In this document: positions 8,573-17,700 of the stretch, one piece after another
How the letters are laid out: each line of letters begins with the position of its first letter
Numbering within the stretch: position 1 is the first letter of the stretch
Assembly: GCA_021808485.1 (NCBI GenBank)
Contig: JAKBBN010000019.1
Coordinates: forward strand, 1 to 44,657
DNA: 44,657 nucleotides
Reading direction: 5' to 3'
From: Planctomycetota bacterium
Lineage (GTDB): Bacteria; Planctomycetota; Phycisphaerae; WQYP01
Translations under genes and position numbers: made by a program
Notes under the pieces: model-generated
What the model saw: only the letters and a program-made list of their open reading frames with translations
Databases searched by the model: none
What the model was told of the DNA's origin: nothing

Positions 8573-8836
8573 ATGGCGCAGCAGGCAATCGGAGTCATTG
8601 AAACCAAGGGGCTTATAGCGGCGGTGGAAGCCGCGGATGCGGCGCTGAAGTCCGCCAATGTTCAGTATGTGGGGCAGCATCGCGTCGGCAACGGCATGGT
8701 CGCCATGACGTTCACCGGCGATGTTTCCGCGGTGAAGGCGGCGATTGAAGCGGGTTCTGCGGCGGGCGGCAAGCTCGGACAGGTTATATCCACAACCGTG
8801 ATCGCGCGGCCGCATGAAGATACCGCAAAACTGTGA
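8573..8836 (+). CDS. BMC-H hexameric shell protein 3
   Basis: 87 aa, one BMC domain ([43 protein letters not shown]). The pore loop reads VGNG, differing from GSG in shell protein 1 and GGA in shell protein 2. The start at 8573 is fixed by AAGGAG (8561-8566) and by the family's N-terminus; a longer frame from 8495 is not credible. It is closest to shell protein 1, including in its leader, and follows the kinase gene by 34 bp. Confidence 0.95.
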   Translation: MAQQAIGVIETKGLIAAVEAADAALKSANVQYVGQHRVGNGMVAMTFTGDVSAVKAAIEAGSAAGGKLGQVISTTVIARPHEDTAKL

Positions 8837-8904
8837 TCGGTCGATTGCACCGGTCAGGCCGCGGCAGCGGCAAACCCGGGCGGATTTAGTTGAAAGCGAA
8901 GGCT

Positions 8905-10305
8905 ATGAATCAAACCGCATTGGTTGAATCAGTGGTGCGCGAGGTGCTCCAGCGGCTGGGCGCCGGCAGCGGGGCGGCGGCAGGCGGCGCGCAGAACGGC
9001 ATATTCGCCGGGGTATCCGATGCGGTGGCGGCCGCAACCGTGGCGCAAAAAAAGCTGGCCCGCGCCGGCATGGAAGTGCGGGACGGCATTTGCAAATTGC
9101 TTGTGAAAATCGCCCGGCAGAATGCCGAGGCTTGGGGCCGCATTGAACTCGAAGAGACCAAAGTAGGCCGACTGGATCACAAAATCGCCAAGCTGCATCT
9201 GCTGGAAAAGGTTCCGGCGGTGGACTTTATCCGTGCGGCCGCGCACAGCGGTGATGCGGGCATCACGCTGGATGAAATGGCTCCATGGGGCGTGCTGGGC
9301 GTGGTAACTCCCGTGACGCACAGCATTCCCACGTTAACCGCCAACGCGATTAATATGATCGCCGCGGGCAATGCACTGGTCTGCAATGCCCATCCTTCCG
9401 GGCATAAATGCGCCGCCATGGCCGTCAAAACGTACAATCAGCAGATTGCATCCGCGTTTGGTATAGACAATTTAATCTGCGTGATCGACCCGCCCACATT
9501 GGAATCCGCCAATGCGATTTTTGAACATCCGGACATCGCCATGCTGGTGATCACCGGCGGACCGGCGGTGGCGCGGGCGGCCATGGCCCGGAGCAAACGG
9601 GCGGTTGTCGGCGGGCCGGGCAATCCCCCGGTGGTGGTGGATGAAACCGCCGATCTGGATCGTGCGGCTGCCGGCATCATTTCCGGCGGCGGCTTTGACA
9701 ACAATCTGCTTTGCATCGGCGAAAAAGAAGTGTTTGTCGTGGGAAACGTATTTGATGCCATGATGCAGGCGATGCGCCGGGCCGGCGCCGTGGAACTCAG
9801 CCCCGGGCAGATAGATCAGTTGACGCGAAAGGCGTTTGTTTTCAAGGACAATCACTGGGCCGTTTCCAAGGAACTTGTCGGCAAGGATTGTTCGGTGCTG
9901 GCCGCCGCGGCGGGAACTTCCTGTCCGGCGGGAACCAACCTGCTTTTCGGCTGCACCGATGAAACCAATCCTTTCGTTGCGGAAGAACAGATGATGCCTT
10001 TTGTCCCGTTTGTGAAGGTCCGCGACTTCGATGAAGCGCTGGCCAAAGCCGTGGAAAATGAGCATGGTTTCGGCCACACGGCAATTATTCATTCCAATAA
10101 TCTGGCGAATATCACGCGGATGGGTCGGGTGATGAATACAACATTGTTCGCCGTCAACGGTCCGAGTACCGCAACGCTGGGCATCGGCGGCCAGGGATAT
10201 CCGAGCTATACCATCGCCACGCCGACGGGCGAAGGCGTTACCAACCCGCTTACCTTTACGCGGTTCCGGCGCATGGCCGTTAGCGGTTCACTGCACATCA
10301 GCTGA
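8905..10305 (+). CDS. CoA-acylating aldehyde dehydrogenase (PduP-like) with N-terminal encapsulation peptide
   Basis: 466 aa from the ATG at 8905; a TTG at 8890 is an alternative start. Residues 2-18 (NQTALVESVVREVLQRL) are an amphipathic encapsulation helix, then a Gly/Ala linker, then the PduP/EutE-type catalytic domain. The nucleophile is Cys270 in NLLCIGEKEVFV. Other family marks are WGVLGVVTPVTH, VCNAHPSGHKC, and NGPSTATLGIGG near the end. It oxidises an aldehyde with NAD and CoA to acyl-CoA; from context the aldehyde is probably L-lactaldehyde made by the aldolase two genes downstream. Encapsulation would contain the toxic aldehyde. Confidence 0.95.
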   Translation: MNQTALVESVVREVLQRLGAGSGAAAGGAQNGIFAGVSDAVAAATVAQKKLARAGMEVRDGICKLLVKIARQNAEAWGRIELEETKVGRLDHKIAKLHLLEKVPAVDFIRAAAHSGDAGITLDEMAPWGVLGVVTPVTHSIPTLTANAINMIAAGNALVCNAHPSGHKCAAMAVKTYNQQIASAFGIDNLICVIDPPTLESANAIFEHPDIAMLVITGGPAVARAAMARSKRAVVGGPGNPPVVVDETADLDRAAAGIISGGGFDNNLLCIGEKEVFVVGNVFDAMMQAMRRAGAVELSPGQIDQLTRKAFVFKDNHWAVSKELVGKDCSVLAAAAGTSCPAGTNLLFGCTDETNPFVAEEQMMPFVPFVKVRDFDEALAKAVENEHGFGHTAIIHSNNLANITRMGRVMNTTLFAVNGPSTATLGIGGQGYPSYTIATPTGEGVTNPLTFTRFRRMAVSGSLHIS

Positions 10306-10387
10306 TGTGCGAATACCCGGTGACGGCGAAAGGCGACTGGGCGGCGGCGGAGCCAAAACAGGAGATGCCGGTTCAATCCGGCTGATT

Positions 10388-11206
10388 ATGGATCAGGAAC
10401 TGGTGCAAAGAATAACCGATGCGGTATTGCGGGCCTTGGGGCAATCCGCCACGACCGCGGTGCGGCCGCCGGTGGGCGTGTGCACCGGGGATTATTCGAA
10501 ATTTCCGGAACTTGCCGGCAAAATCCGCGTTTCGCCGCCGGCAGTCGTCGCGCCGGTTTCCGCGCCGGATTCCAAGGAGGAGGCGGCTGGTTCCGCGGCT
10601 GGTGCGACGGGGGCTGCCGCGGCAGGCACGGTGCTCACCGGTGTGGTTACCGCCGGCCGGTTGAAGGGCTTGCGCGGTGTCATTTATATCGCGGAATCGG
10701 CCATGCTTTCGCCGTTGGCGATGGATGAAATCCGGGAGCGCGGCCTGACGGTTGTGCGCGTTAAAGCGGCGGATGTTCAACCGCCGACCGCCCGCTGGAC
10801 ATGGTGGATGCAGGGCGATTGCCCCTCGGTGCGACAACTGGTGCAGCGCCGCGCCGTCCCGCCTGTGGACGGGGTGCAGGGAAGTACCGTGGACCAGCTT
10901 GCCCCGGCCGTCGGCAGAATTTGCCGGATCGTTGAAAGCGGCCGGCTGACCCATGGTGTGTTGTTTGTGCCCCAAGGCGCAATGGCGTTGTGCCTGGCCA
11001 ACAAAACCGGATCACTCCGCGCGATCGCGGGCAATTCCGCCAAGGCCGTCGCCGCCGGAGCCGCGGGGGTGGGCGCGAATTTGCTGGTGGTGGAATATGC
11101 CCATCACACGTATGCGGCGATGGATGAGATGGTGACGGTGTTTTTATCCGGCAGCGGCAAGCCGCCGGCGTCGTGGCCGCGGCAATTGCAGGAATGCGGT
11201 GCATAA
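10388..11206 (+). CDS. RpiB-like protein with encapsulation peptide, BMC cargo of unknown function
   Basis: 272 aa from the ATG at 10388; an upstream GTG (10307) is possible but would bury the encapsulation helix. Residues 1-19 (MDQELVQRITDAVLRALGQ) match BMC targeting helices, followed by an Ala/Pro/Gly-rich linker to about residue 90. The C-terminal part resembles the sugar-phosphate isomerase family RpiB/LacAB: an IVESGRLTHGVLFVPQGAM stretch, then CLANKTGSLRAIAGNSAKAV and GANLLVVE. The family's catalytic CGTG is replaced by VPQGAM, so the Cys is absent. It may bind a sugar phosphate without isomerising it. It lies between the aldehyde dehydrogenase and aldolase. The targeting is clear; the family assignment is an inference from pattern. 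Confidence 0.7.
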   Translation: MDQELVQRITDAVLRALGQSATTAVRPPVGVCTGDYSKFPELAGKIRVSPPAVVAPVSAPDSKEEAAGSAAGATGAAAAGTVLTGVVTAGRLKGLRGVIYIAESAMLSPLAMDEIRERGLTVVRVKAADVQPPTARWTWWMQGDCPSVRQLVQRRAVPPVDGVQGSTVDQLAPAVGRICRIVESGRLTHGVLFVPQGAMALCLANKTGSLRAIAGNSAKAVAAGAAGVGANLLVVEYAHHTYAAMDEMVTVFLSGSGKPPASWPRQLQECGA

Positions 11207-11261
11207 CCCGGTTCCCCCGGTTTCAGCGGCGGACATAACGGGAATTTAGAAGAGGTGCGTC

Positions 11262-12119
11262 ATGCAGAATCAATTTCAGGTACGCAAGGAAATGTGCGAT
11301 GTGGGTTATCGCATCTGGCATCGCGGCTATTGCGCCGGCAATGAGGGCAACCACAGTGTCCGCATTTCCGACGATCGCGTGCTGTGCACGCCCACCGGCG
11401 TTTCCAAGGGATTTCTATCGCCGGATCAGATTACCGTCGTTGATATGGACGGCAGGCAGATTGATACACAGAATAAAATGAAGCGCACCAGTGAAGTGCT
11501 GCTGCACCTGCAGATCTACAAAGCCCGACCGAATGTGAAATCCGTCGTGCATTCCCATCCCCCGCATGCCACGGCATTTGCCATGGCCAACATTCCTATT
11601 CCGGAAGGCATTCATCCGGAGGCGGAAGTGTTTCTGGGAAAAGTGCCGATGGCCCGGTACACAACCCCAAGTTACAAGGAACTGGGGGAATCCGTCGTGG
11701 CGCTCATCGGGCCGGACACCAATACGGTCATGATGGGAAATCACGGGTCGGTTTGCTTTGACGCCACCTTGATCGGAGCGTATTACAAGCTGGAAATATT
11801 GGATGCGTACTGCCGAATTCTGCTGCTGACGCGGCAACTGGGCAAAATCAATACCCTTACCCAGCAGGAAATGATTGACCTGTTGAAAGTAAAAGAGCGA
11901 TTCGGCATGCCGGACCGGCGGCTGTCCTGTGCCACCGGCGGCTGCATCGGCAGCGAAAACCAGCCATTTCTGGCCACATTTGATACCTATTCCCAGTCTG
12001 CCTGCGCGTGCCGGAGTGACGGACGTGTGGAAGCGGCGGATTCTACGGCGATTTCCGAAGACGCCTTTGAGGCGATGGTTCAGCAGATGACGGATCAGAT
12101 TATGGCAGGCCTGGCATAA
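11262..12119 (+). CDS. Class II aldolase (fuculose/rhamnulose-phosphate type) with C-terminal encapsulation peptide
   Basis: 285 aa. The class II aldolase fold is shown by GNEGNHSVR, TPTGVSKG, and the metal site HSHPPHATAF (His97, His99) with His161 in MGNHGS; Glu78 corresponds to the catalytic Glu of FucA. It cleaves L-fuculose-1-phosphate or L-rhamnulose-1-phosphate to DHAP and L-lactaldehyde. Past the catalytic domain (about residue 215) comes a linker with four Cys (LSCATGGCIG and SACACRS), then an amphipathic helix at 266-285 (EDAFEAMVQQMTDQIMAGLA) of encapsulation-peptide type. AGAGG precedes the ATG. It generates the aldehyde for the encapsulated dehydrogenase. Sugar preference (fucose or rhamnose) cannot be told from the sequence. 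Confidence 0.9.
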   Translation: MQNQFQVRKEMCDVGYRIWHRGYCAGNEGNHSVRISDDRVLCTPTGVSKGFLSPDQITVVDMDGRQIDTQNKMKRTSEVLLHLQIYKARPNVKSVVHSHPPHATAFAMANIPIPEGIHPEAEVFLGKVPMARYTTPSYKELGESVVALIGPDTNTVMMGNHGSVCFDATLIGAYYKLEILDAYCRILLLTRQLGKINTLTQQEMIDLLKVKERFGMPDRRLSCATGGCIGSENQPFLATFDTYSQSACACRSDGRVEAADSTAISEDAFEAMVQQMTDQIMAGLA

Positions 12120-12126
12120 CACGCGG

Positions 12127-12150
12127 GCCGGAGCAACCGCCCTGTCCGGC
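12127..12150 (+). other. Short inverted repeat between aldolase and dehydrogenase genes
   Basis: GCCGGA (12127-12132) pairs with TCCGGC (12145-12150) across a 12-base loop in the 65-bp gap. It is not followed by a T run. It may only slow or protect the transcript at this junction. Confidence 0.25.
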
Positions 12151-12184
12151 GCGGTAGCGCATTTTCATAACACGAGGAGATAAA

Positions 12185-13102
12185 ATGAAAGTCAGCATCA
12201 TCGGCGGCGGCGGCCGTGTGGGTTCCAATGCGGCTTTTGCTCTGCAATGTGCGGGCATTGTGCGGCAAATTGCATTGGTCGATGCCAATCATGACCTTGC
12301 CTCCGGCGAAGCGCTGGATCTGATGCATGGCGCGTCACTGGCCGGGGATCAAAAGATTTATGCATCGGATATCAAGGCGGCCGCGGATTCGGATGTCATC
12401 TGTATCACCGCCGGCCTGCGGCGCAAGCCGGAGGAATCCCGGCTGGATTTGATCAACCGGAATGTATCGCTTTACAAGGGAATTCTGGACCAGCTGAAAT
12501 CCGCCGGCGTGCAAAAGGACTGCATATTTGTGGTGGTATCCAACCCGGTTGATATTCTGACGCGTCTGAACATTGAATATCTGGGCTGGCCGGCGAAACA
12601 GGTGATGGGGTTGGGGACGGTGCTGGATTCCACGCGATTCCGTTCCCTTATCGCCTATGAAAAAAATCTTCCGCCTACGCAGGTCAGCGCCCTGATTCTG
12701 GGCGAACACGGCGACACCATGACCCCCATTTGGAGTTCGGCTACGGCTGCGGGTGTCGCCATCGGCAAATTGCTCACGCCGGTGCAGCAGGCGGAGGTCT
12801 TCAAAAAAACGCAGACCTCCGGTGCGCAGGTTATCAAAATGAAAGGCGGCGCCGGATATGCCGTGGGCATCAGCATTGCCGAGGTGATTCATGCCATTGC
12901 GCTGGACCGCAAGCGGTTATTGCCTGTCAGCAGCCAGATGTCCGGCCAAATGGGAATGAAAAAGGTCTGTCTGAGTCTGCCGGCGGTTGTAGGCCGCGGC
13001 GGCGTGGAAGGCGTGATGGAACCGGAACTGTGGCCGAAGGAAGTTTCCGGCATTCAGGCCAGCGCCCGCGCATTGGAGGAAACATGGGCCGGGATAAAAT
13101 GA
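12185..13102 (+). CDS. L-lactate/malate dehydrogenase family enzyme
   Basis: 305 aa NAD-dependent 2-hydroxyacid dehydrogenase of the LDH/MDH family. It has the Rossmann loop GGGGRVGS (residues 7-14), NAD-selecting Asp33 (ALVDAN), catalytic His175 in GEHGDT, Asp148 and Arg151 in VLDSTRFR. The specificity loop reads AGLRRKPEESR: the residue equivalent to the LDH Gln102 is Arg80, as in malate dehydrogenases, although ESRLDL after it is LDH-like. In BMC loci of this type this enzyme is thought to interconvert lactate and pyruvate to balance NAD/NADH. The Arg leaves oxaloacetate/malate or another dicarboxylate open. No encapsulation helix is visible. GAGGAG/ATAAA precedes the ATG closely. Confidence 0.88.
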   Translation: MKVSIIGGGGRVGSNAAFALQCAGIVRQIALVDANHDLASGEALDLMHGASLAGDQKIYASDIKAAADSDVICITAGLRRKPEESRLDLINRNVSLYKGILDQLKSAGVQKDCIFVVVSNPVDILTRLNIEYLGWPAKQVMGLGTVLDSTRFRSLIAYEKNLPPTQVSALILGEHGDTMTPIWSSATAAGVAIGKLLTPVQQAEVFKKTQTSGAQVIKMKGGAGYAVGISIAEVIHAIALDRKRLLPVSSQMSGQMGMKKVCLSLPAVVGRGGVEGVMEPELWPKEVSGIQASARALEETWAGIK

Positions 13103-13157
13103 CAGCCGCCCGGCGCTGCGTGGCGGAAGGGAAAACCATACCACCGGTTAATGCTAT

Positions 13158-13916
13158 ATGCTGATTGTGGATCGTCAAAAAAGACTGCTTGATATCATCA
13201 GGCAAAAACAGAGTGCATCGCTGGATGCGCTGGCCGATGAGCTTGCCGTTTCCAGTTCCACGGTTCGGCGGGATATTGATACTCTCCAGAGCCAGGGACT
13301 GGTGGAAACCACGCGCGGAGGGGTTATCTATCGCGGCCGCGGGGCGAGTTCACTGGCTCTTGACCAGCGGATGGCCGAGCAGGTGCAGGCCAAAATCGCC
13401 ATCGGCCGGGCGGCGGCCGCACTTGTTGAGCCGGGAATGACCGTGCTGTTTGACGGCGGTTCAACCATTCGTTACGCCCTTGAACAAATCCACGTGCGGC
13501 CGCTGCAGGTGGTCACGAATTCCCTTACTGTCGCGGCGTATTTCGCCAATGATGAACAGGTGGAACTGCTGGTGCTGGGCGGGGCGTTGTATCCGCGGTC
13601 CGGTGTTCTTGTCGGACCGATTGCCGCCAAGGCATTGGCGGATATTCACGCGGATCTGTTCCTGTTTTCGGTGGCCGGTGTTTTTGGAACGGATATCTTC
13701 AATTCCAATCTGGCCATGGCGGAATTTGAAAGACTTGCGATCAGGCAAACCGCCCGCCGTGTGCTGCTGGTGGATGCCACCAAGTTCGGGCGGAAAAGTC
13801 TGGCCAGGGTATGCAGTGTGGAGGATCTGGACCTGGTGATCAGCGATGCGGATTTAGGGGCCGGCTGGCAGAACGCATTGTCGGACAGGATCAAAATCGC
13901 CGCATCAACAGATTGA
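13158..13916 (+). CDS. DeoR-family transcriptional regulator of the BMC operon
   Basis: 252 aa. The N-terminal HTH has RQKRLLDIIRQKQSASLDAL and VSSSTVRRDIDTL (residues 32-44), then TRGG; the C-terminal sugar-phosphate sensor domain has LFDGGSTIRYAL, VTNSLTVA, LVLGGALYPRSG and LVDATKFGRKS. DeoR proteins of this class repress sugar operons until a phosphorylated intermediate binds. As the last gene of the BMC operon it probably controls the promoter at 5699-5727, with fuculose/rhamnulose phosphate or DHAP as a likely but unproven signal. The Shine-Dalgarno sequence is weak. It converges with the pseudopilin gene, only 12 bp separating the stops. Confidence 0.93.
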   Translation: MLIVDRQKRLLDIIRQKQSASLDALADELAVSSSTVRRDIDTLQSQGLVETTRGGVIYRGRGASSLALDQRMAEQVQAKIAIGRAAAALVEPGMTVLFDGGSTIRYALEQIHVRPLQVVTNSLTVAAYFANDEQVELLVLGGALYPRSGVLVGPIAAKALADIHADLFLFSVAGVFGTDIFNSNLAMAEFERLAIRQTARRVLLVDATKFGRKSLARVCSVEDLDLVISDADLGAGWQNALSDRIKIAASTD

Positions 13917-13928
13917 ATTCGCCGTCGG

Positions 13929-14426
13929 CTACGGATCATAGCTGTGCAGATCATCGGCGGTATTAAAATAACCATCCGGACCGGCGGAAACAAAACAGGG
14001 CGCGTGCGGATTCTGCAGCGGGCTGGTCAACAACAGTATGCCGTTGCCGTAGCCGTCCTTTACCTGCACGATGCCGGGCATGGTTCCACCCGGGACCGGA
14101 ATTTGTCCCGAAACCGTCAGGCTTGATGGGAGTTCGGTGAGCAAATTGCTTCTTTCATGCCATACGCCGCCGGCATCCTTGAAAATATACATTCGCTGAT
14201 ACTGCTGAAGAAAGTCGACAATCGTCGTCGGTACTTCGCCGTTGCGATGCTTCAGCAGCAAAAGGGCATCATTTAGATCGTGCAATTCGAGCATTGTTAG
14301 TTTACGGTGGCTTGTTTGCAGTACCTGTGCGGCGACGGCAATGCTGATGGAGATCAGCACGATTACAACCACCACGACCACCAACATTTCCATTAACGTA
14401 AAACCGCGGCGCGAATTGACCGGCAT
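13929..14426 (-). CDS. Type II secretion/type IV pilus pseudopilin
   Basis: 165 aa from the ATG at 14426 (a GTG at 14441 is less likely: it has no Shine-Dalgarno sequence). The leader MPVNSRRG is followed by FTLMEMLVVVVVVIVLISIS, the prepilin peptidase site and hydrophobic helix of type IV pilin-like proteins, with Met-Glu giving the Glu5 of the mature protein. The globular part contains GPDGYFNTADDL, as in the planctomycete pseudopilins and GspG-like proteins with a C-terminal Asp-rich loop. It would be processed at the inner membrane and assemble in a pseudopilus. It is solitary: no other secretion gene is nearby. It is preceded by a perfect consensus promoter. Confidence 0.85.
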   Translation of the reverse strand: MPVNSRRGFTLMEMLVVVVVVIVLISISIAVAAQVLQTSHRKLTMLELHDLNDALLLLKHRNGEVPTTIVDFLQQYQRMYIFKDAGGVWHERSNLLTELPSSLTVSGQIPVPGGTMPGIVQVKDGYGNGILLLTSPLQNPHAPCFVSAGPDGYFNTADDLHSYDP

Positions 14427-14521
14427 CTTCCATTCTCTCACAATAAGCCACGACTTCTATTACCCTGTTCGTCCATGACTTGATGCGGTAGACCGCGGAA
14501 CTATCCGTAGATTCTAAAATT

Positions 14522-14550
14522 ATTATAACGTGAATGCGTACGTCTGTCAA
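14522..14550 (-). promoter_or_regulatory. Perfect consensus sigma70 promoter for the pseudopilin gene
   Basis: On the minus strand TTGACA (14550-14545), 17-bp spacer, TATAAT (14527-14522). Both hexamers match the consensus fully and the spacer is optimal. Transcription would start near 14515, about 90 nt before the pseudopilin ATG at 14426. Confidence 0.75.
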
Positions 14551-14704
14551 TTCGTAAATATAAATATTCATTTAAACCAATATCAAGCCACATATTGGCC
14601 AGCCGCGACGCATCCCAAAGCCAGCCCCGGCGGTCGAGATACGATTTGGTGTATCGACAGGGCGAGTCGAATCGGAAAAAGTCGAACAATAATGTTCCAT
14701 TAAA

Positions 14705-17700
14705 TTATCCGGCGGTAATGGATTTAAGCTGGTCAGCGAGGGCGCGGTAATCGGTTTTCCCGGTGCCCAGTACCGGCATCGCCACGATCCGGTGAACGGC
14801 ACGAACATTGTGCAGGCCGGAAAGACCCGCCTGGCGAATGGCCGCATTGACGGCGGCCCGATCAACGGATTGTGTTGTGAACAGAACCAGTTCGGGCGGA
14901 TTTTCATCCGCGGCGGGGATTACGGCAAAGGCCGGGCCATCCTTCGCCGCAGCGGGAAAATGGGCGGCTACCGCATCCTCGATCGCCGGCAGGGATACCA
15001 TTTCTCCGCCGATCTTGACGAATCGCTTCAACCGGCCCATGAAGGTCAGATTCCCATCCGCATCCCGGCACACCAGGTCGCCGGTTTTATACCATTGATT
15101 TCCGTGCCACTGCACGAACGGTGAAGGCCCCTGATAATTCAGATAGCCCGGGAAAATACTCGGACCGCGTACAAGCAGCATTCCCGTCCGGCCGTCCGCA
15201 CACGGCTGGTCCGTCTCCAAATCCACAATTGCACACTCAACCGACGGCAGCGGCCGGCCGATGGAACCGGGCTTGGGTTGATCCTGCCGCACAACGGAGA
15301 CAAACGGTGAGCATTCCGTGATGCCGTAGCCTTCCAGAATGTTTGCCTTTGTGCAGTGCGCGTGCAGGAGTTGATAAACGGCCTCCGGACATTTTTCCGC
15401 GCCGGTGACGCACAGTCGCACGGCGGAAAGGTCTTCACCGGCGGCGGCCCGCATGATGTTGGCCACAAATGTAGGTGTTCCGAGCAGGATGGACACTCGC
15501 CAAGCCGCGGTAAGTTTGGCCAGCGTGCTGACATCATTGGGATTCGGGTAATGAACCACGCCGGCACCGGACAAAATGGGCAGCAGCATCGTTGCGGTTA
15601 AACCAAATGAATGGAACGGCGGCAGCATGCCCAAAAAGCGGTCGTTCCGGTAAATGTGGAAACTTTCCAAGGCGTCGCGCATGTTGGTAAGCAGATTGTT
15701 GTGGGTCAGCGGCACAGCTTTCGGCAAGGATTCCGATCCACTGGTAAAAAGCACCACGGCGTTGGAATCACCGTCCAAGCCGGCCGTCACCGGTCCATTG
15801 CGTGACAGCAGTCGGCGAGGCGTCAGCCGGGCTTTTATCGCGGCGGAAAGTTTGGTCAACTTTCCCAGTGACCCGGCAAACGTTTCCAGCGGCAGCATGG
15901 CGGATTGCAGTGCGGAAAGGTCCGTACCCTGGGAGGCAAGTTTTTGCAGCAGCAACTGTGACGTGAGAATATGCTTGACACCCAGCAGGTCCATGGCGTG
16001 GCGGATATTGCGCTGGCCGGCGGTCCAATTGATCATGACAGGAATTTTGCCGGCGAAGAGTGCCGCGATGAATACCGTATCCGCCGCTACGGACGCCGGC
16101 AGCAGCACGCCGATATATCGGCCGTCCAGCGCTGCCAGCGATTGCCGCATGGCAAATGCGGCGGTTATCAATTCGCGATAGGTTCTGGCGCCGCGCTGCA
16201 AATCCGCGACGGCAATGCGGTTCGGGTTCGCGATGGCCTGGTTCAGAAACACTTCCTGCAGGGTGCGGCCCGGGGGCAGCTGTGCCCGGCGGGCATCCGC
16301 GGTTATCCAACCGGCGGGCGGCGCCGGGATGCGCACGTCAAATGCTTCGCTGGAGAGTTTACCGCACGCGGCCTGCAGCACATCGCCAACCGTTTGCAGC
16401 GCTTCCACACTGGAAACACCGGCGGCGAACTCCTTCTCCAGAAAAAAAATAAGATCGGTGACCGCCAGGCTGTCCATTCCCAAATCCGCCGCGAGCTGCT
16501 GTTCAGGATCAATCTGCGGAATGCCCGTTTCAGTGCGCAGGTAGTCGATAATGATTTGCCGCGTGGCGGCGGGGATATTGGAACCAAGATCCGCGGAGGC
16601 GGTGATCCGGGGTTCCGGAAGATCGTGCGGGCCGCCGGATTCCCAGCGGCTGTAAGGAACATAGCGGGCGGGCGGGGCATTCAAATTATAAAAATTATCA
16701 AGATACTCGTTAAAATCGGCGCGGTCCGCGGTTCGCGGCAAATCCGCAGGCTCGTGGAATGTGAGCGTTACGTTACGCTTTGGCGCAAAAAAAAGACCGC
16801 TTTTCAGCAGGGATGGAATATGCTTTATCAGACCGGTTTCCAATTGAGGAGCGGCGCCGGTCGCCCAGCCGAAACTGCTTCCCCACAGCCCGGTGGTGCG
16901 CAGTAAAACGACGCGCACTCCGGGTAATTGTGTGACAATACGGTGGGCCCCGCTGACGGCGCCGAGCTTGTCTTTTCCGGATCGCATGATGCGGCCGGCG
17001 GGGTAAAGTAGAACGTTTTCGCCGCGTTTCAAGGCTTCCATGCACGTGTTAATTGAGGCATCCGCACGACCGGCCGCTCCGGCATCCAGCCGGGAAACAT
17101 CCGCGATAGGCAAAACCCCCAGAATGTCCGCCACCCTGCGGATAACCGGTTTGTTTATCTGCGCTTCCAGCGCCAGAGGTCGCACGGCGAATCGGGCGTG
17201 GAGCTGGGAGGTGACAATAACCGGATCAATAAGAGCCGGGTGGTTCGGTAAAAAAAGAATGCCGTTTTTTCCGCGGGCGGTAACTTCCTGCAGGCCGCGG
17301 ATGTTAATGCGGTAGCGCAAGGGCAGTACGATGCGGGCCTTCGCACAAATGATACGGGCCGGCCAGGAGGGGATGCCGGGCCGGTTGCGGACAAACACAA
17401 CCGCCAGCCACGCGGAGACGGGAATGGTGGCCAGGCCGGCAAGCATGAAGATTGACGTCGGTTCCAGCAGGTGGCTGAGCGGTGTGTAAAGGAGACTGCC
17501 CAGCAGAATGCCCACATAACCGAGGAACCATGCGGCGGCGATGACGCGGCCGCGATGTTCCGCGGCGGGCCGCACCTGGAAAAAGCTCTCCAATGGCACC
17601 ATCATGATGCCGCCGGCGACGCCCGCCCCGGCCAGCAGGAAAATGCAGTACCCCAGTCTGGCGTCCGGCGGCAGCAACGGGGCTGCGCCGATGGCTATCA

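Noticed and set aside
6570..12184. Hidden BMC-P (EutN-like) gene in the gaps of the BMC operon
   Set aside because: All gaps are 54 to 101 bp and none holds a frame of the needed 85-100 codons.
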